Under the pieces are notes generated by a model. The model was not told the DNA's origin. It made no database searches and saw only the letters and a list, made by a program, of their open reading frames with translations. Shown piece by piece: positions 14,444 through 14,667 of a DNA stretch of 14,667 nucleotides. The DNA comes from an uncultured Lachnospiraceae bacterium. Lineage in GTDB: Bacteria; Bacillota; Clostridia; Lachnospirales; Lachnospiraceae. Within the stretch, counting starts at the first letter, position 1. Each line of letters begins with the position of its first letter. The stretch is taken from the NCBI GenBank assembly GCA_910588885.1, contig CAJUSQ010000060.1:1-14667 (forward strand). Reading direction: 5' to 3'. A program made the position numbers and the translations under genes.

Positions 14444-14667
14444 GATAAGCTCACCATCCCAACTGATTGCAATTCAATATTTGATTCGACTTCGTTATAG
14501 GAAACAACCACCAAATCCTTAAAGTAATCCTCCGTCAGCTTTTTAAAATACATACGTACAATCGGAGAAGTAATAACGATGGCATTCTTGCCCATATTTT
14601 CCAACTTTCCGGCCTCCTCTTCCACGGAAGCCATAATTGCTTTGGTCTTTTCCGGATCCAGGGTCAG
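14440..14667 (-). CDS. flhA: Flagellar export gate protein FlhA, C-terminal fragment
   Basis: Only the last 75 codons are in the window; the gene continues beyond 14667. The frame is open from the window edge (LTLDPEKTKAIMASVEEEAG...) to the TGA at 14442-14440. The residues match the end of the FlhA cytosolic domain: LTLDPE, then the KNAIVITSPIVRMYFKKL segment and the closing VVVSYNEV(E)SN(I)ELQSVGMVSL. FlhA is the major integral membrane subunit of the flagellar type III export gate, and its cytosolic domain receives chaperone-substrate complexes. An apparent start at 14634 is an internal Met. Its position directly before flhF is the usual one in Bacillota and many other bacteria. Confidence 0.93.
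   Translation of the reverse strand: MTLDPEKTKAIMASVEEEAGKLENMGKNAIVITSPIVRMYFKKLTEDYFKDLVVVSYNEVESNIELQSVGMVSLS

Noticed and set aside
1..14667. Mobile element, prophage, CRISPR or defence system
   Set aside because: No transposase, integrase, terminal repeats, regularly spaced repeats or defence genes are present; the gene order is a conserved housekeeping and motility locus.

Overview
All genes in this window lie on the minus strand, so transcription runs from the high coordinates to the low ones. The window is the distal part of a fla/che (flagellum and chemotaxis) operon followed by the rpsB-tsf translation operon. The order flhA-flhF-flhG-(PilZ)-cheB-cheA-cheW-cheC-cheD-x-sigD-fapA-x-(SwrB-like)-(MltG-like)-rpsB-tsf matches the end of the Bacillus subtilis fla/che operon (flhA-flhF-flhG-cheB-cheA-cheW-cheC-cheD-sigD-swrB, then rpsB-tsf), with several extra genes inserted. 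CheC/CheD chemotaxis, strong AGGAGG-type ribosome binding sites, a FapA/DUF342 protein and moderate GC content point to a motile Bacillota of the class Clostridia. I infer a Lachnospiraceae-type gut anaerobe from the set of inserted genes, but the sequence alone does not prove the family.

Layout from upstream to downstream: positions 14667-12271 hold the export-gate subunit FlhA (C-terminal end only), the SRP-type GTPase FlhF and its MinD-like partner FlhG; FlhF and FlhG set flagellar position and number. Positions 12269-11517 encode a YcgR-type PilZ protein with an intact c-di-GMP-binding signature. Positions 11520-6687 carry the chemotaxis core: methylesterase CheB, kinase CheA, coupling protein CheW, phosphatase CheC and deamidase CheD. 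The CheC and CheD active residues are present. cheR, cheY and receptors are not in the window. Positions 6671-5517 hold a small two-helix membrane protein, then the flagellar sigma factor, separated by a 33-bp in-frame tandem repeat. Positions 5491-2159 hold FapA, a small charged protein of unknown function, a SwrB-like membrane/coiled-coil/HTH protein, and a membrane-anchored protein carrying only the LysM-like domain of MltG.

Positions 1803-2158 are the only long non-coding stretch. They contain a predicted branched RNA structure with a U-tract (candidate operon terminator), an imperfect 16-bp direct repeat, a strong extended -10 SigA-type promoter, and a ~138-nt rpsB leader with two predicted hairpins. 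rpsB and tsf follow, ending at a clear Rho-independent terminator at 21-52.

Most flagellar genes overlap or are separated by fewer than 35 bp, and I found no convincing internal promoter, so they are probably cotranscribed. Six start codons are better placed downstream of the longest possible start (sigD, fapA, cheD, cheW, cheA, flhG), judged by Shine-Dalgarno spacing or family N-termini. There is no mobile element, CRISPR array, tRNA or rRNA. The least explained parts are the small inserted genes, the tandem repeat before sigD and the structured intergenic region before rpsB.
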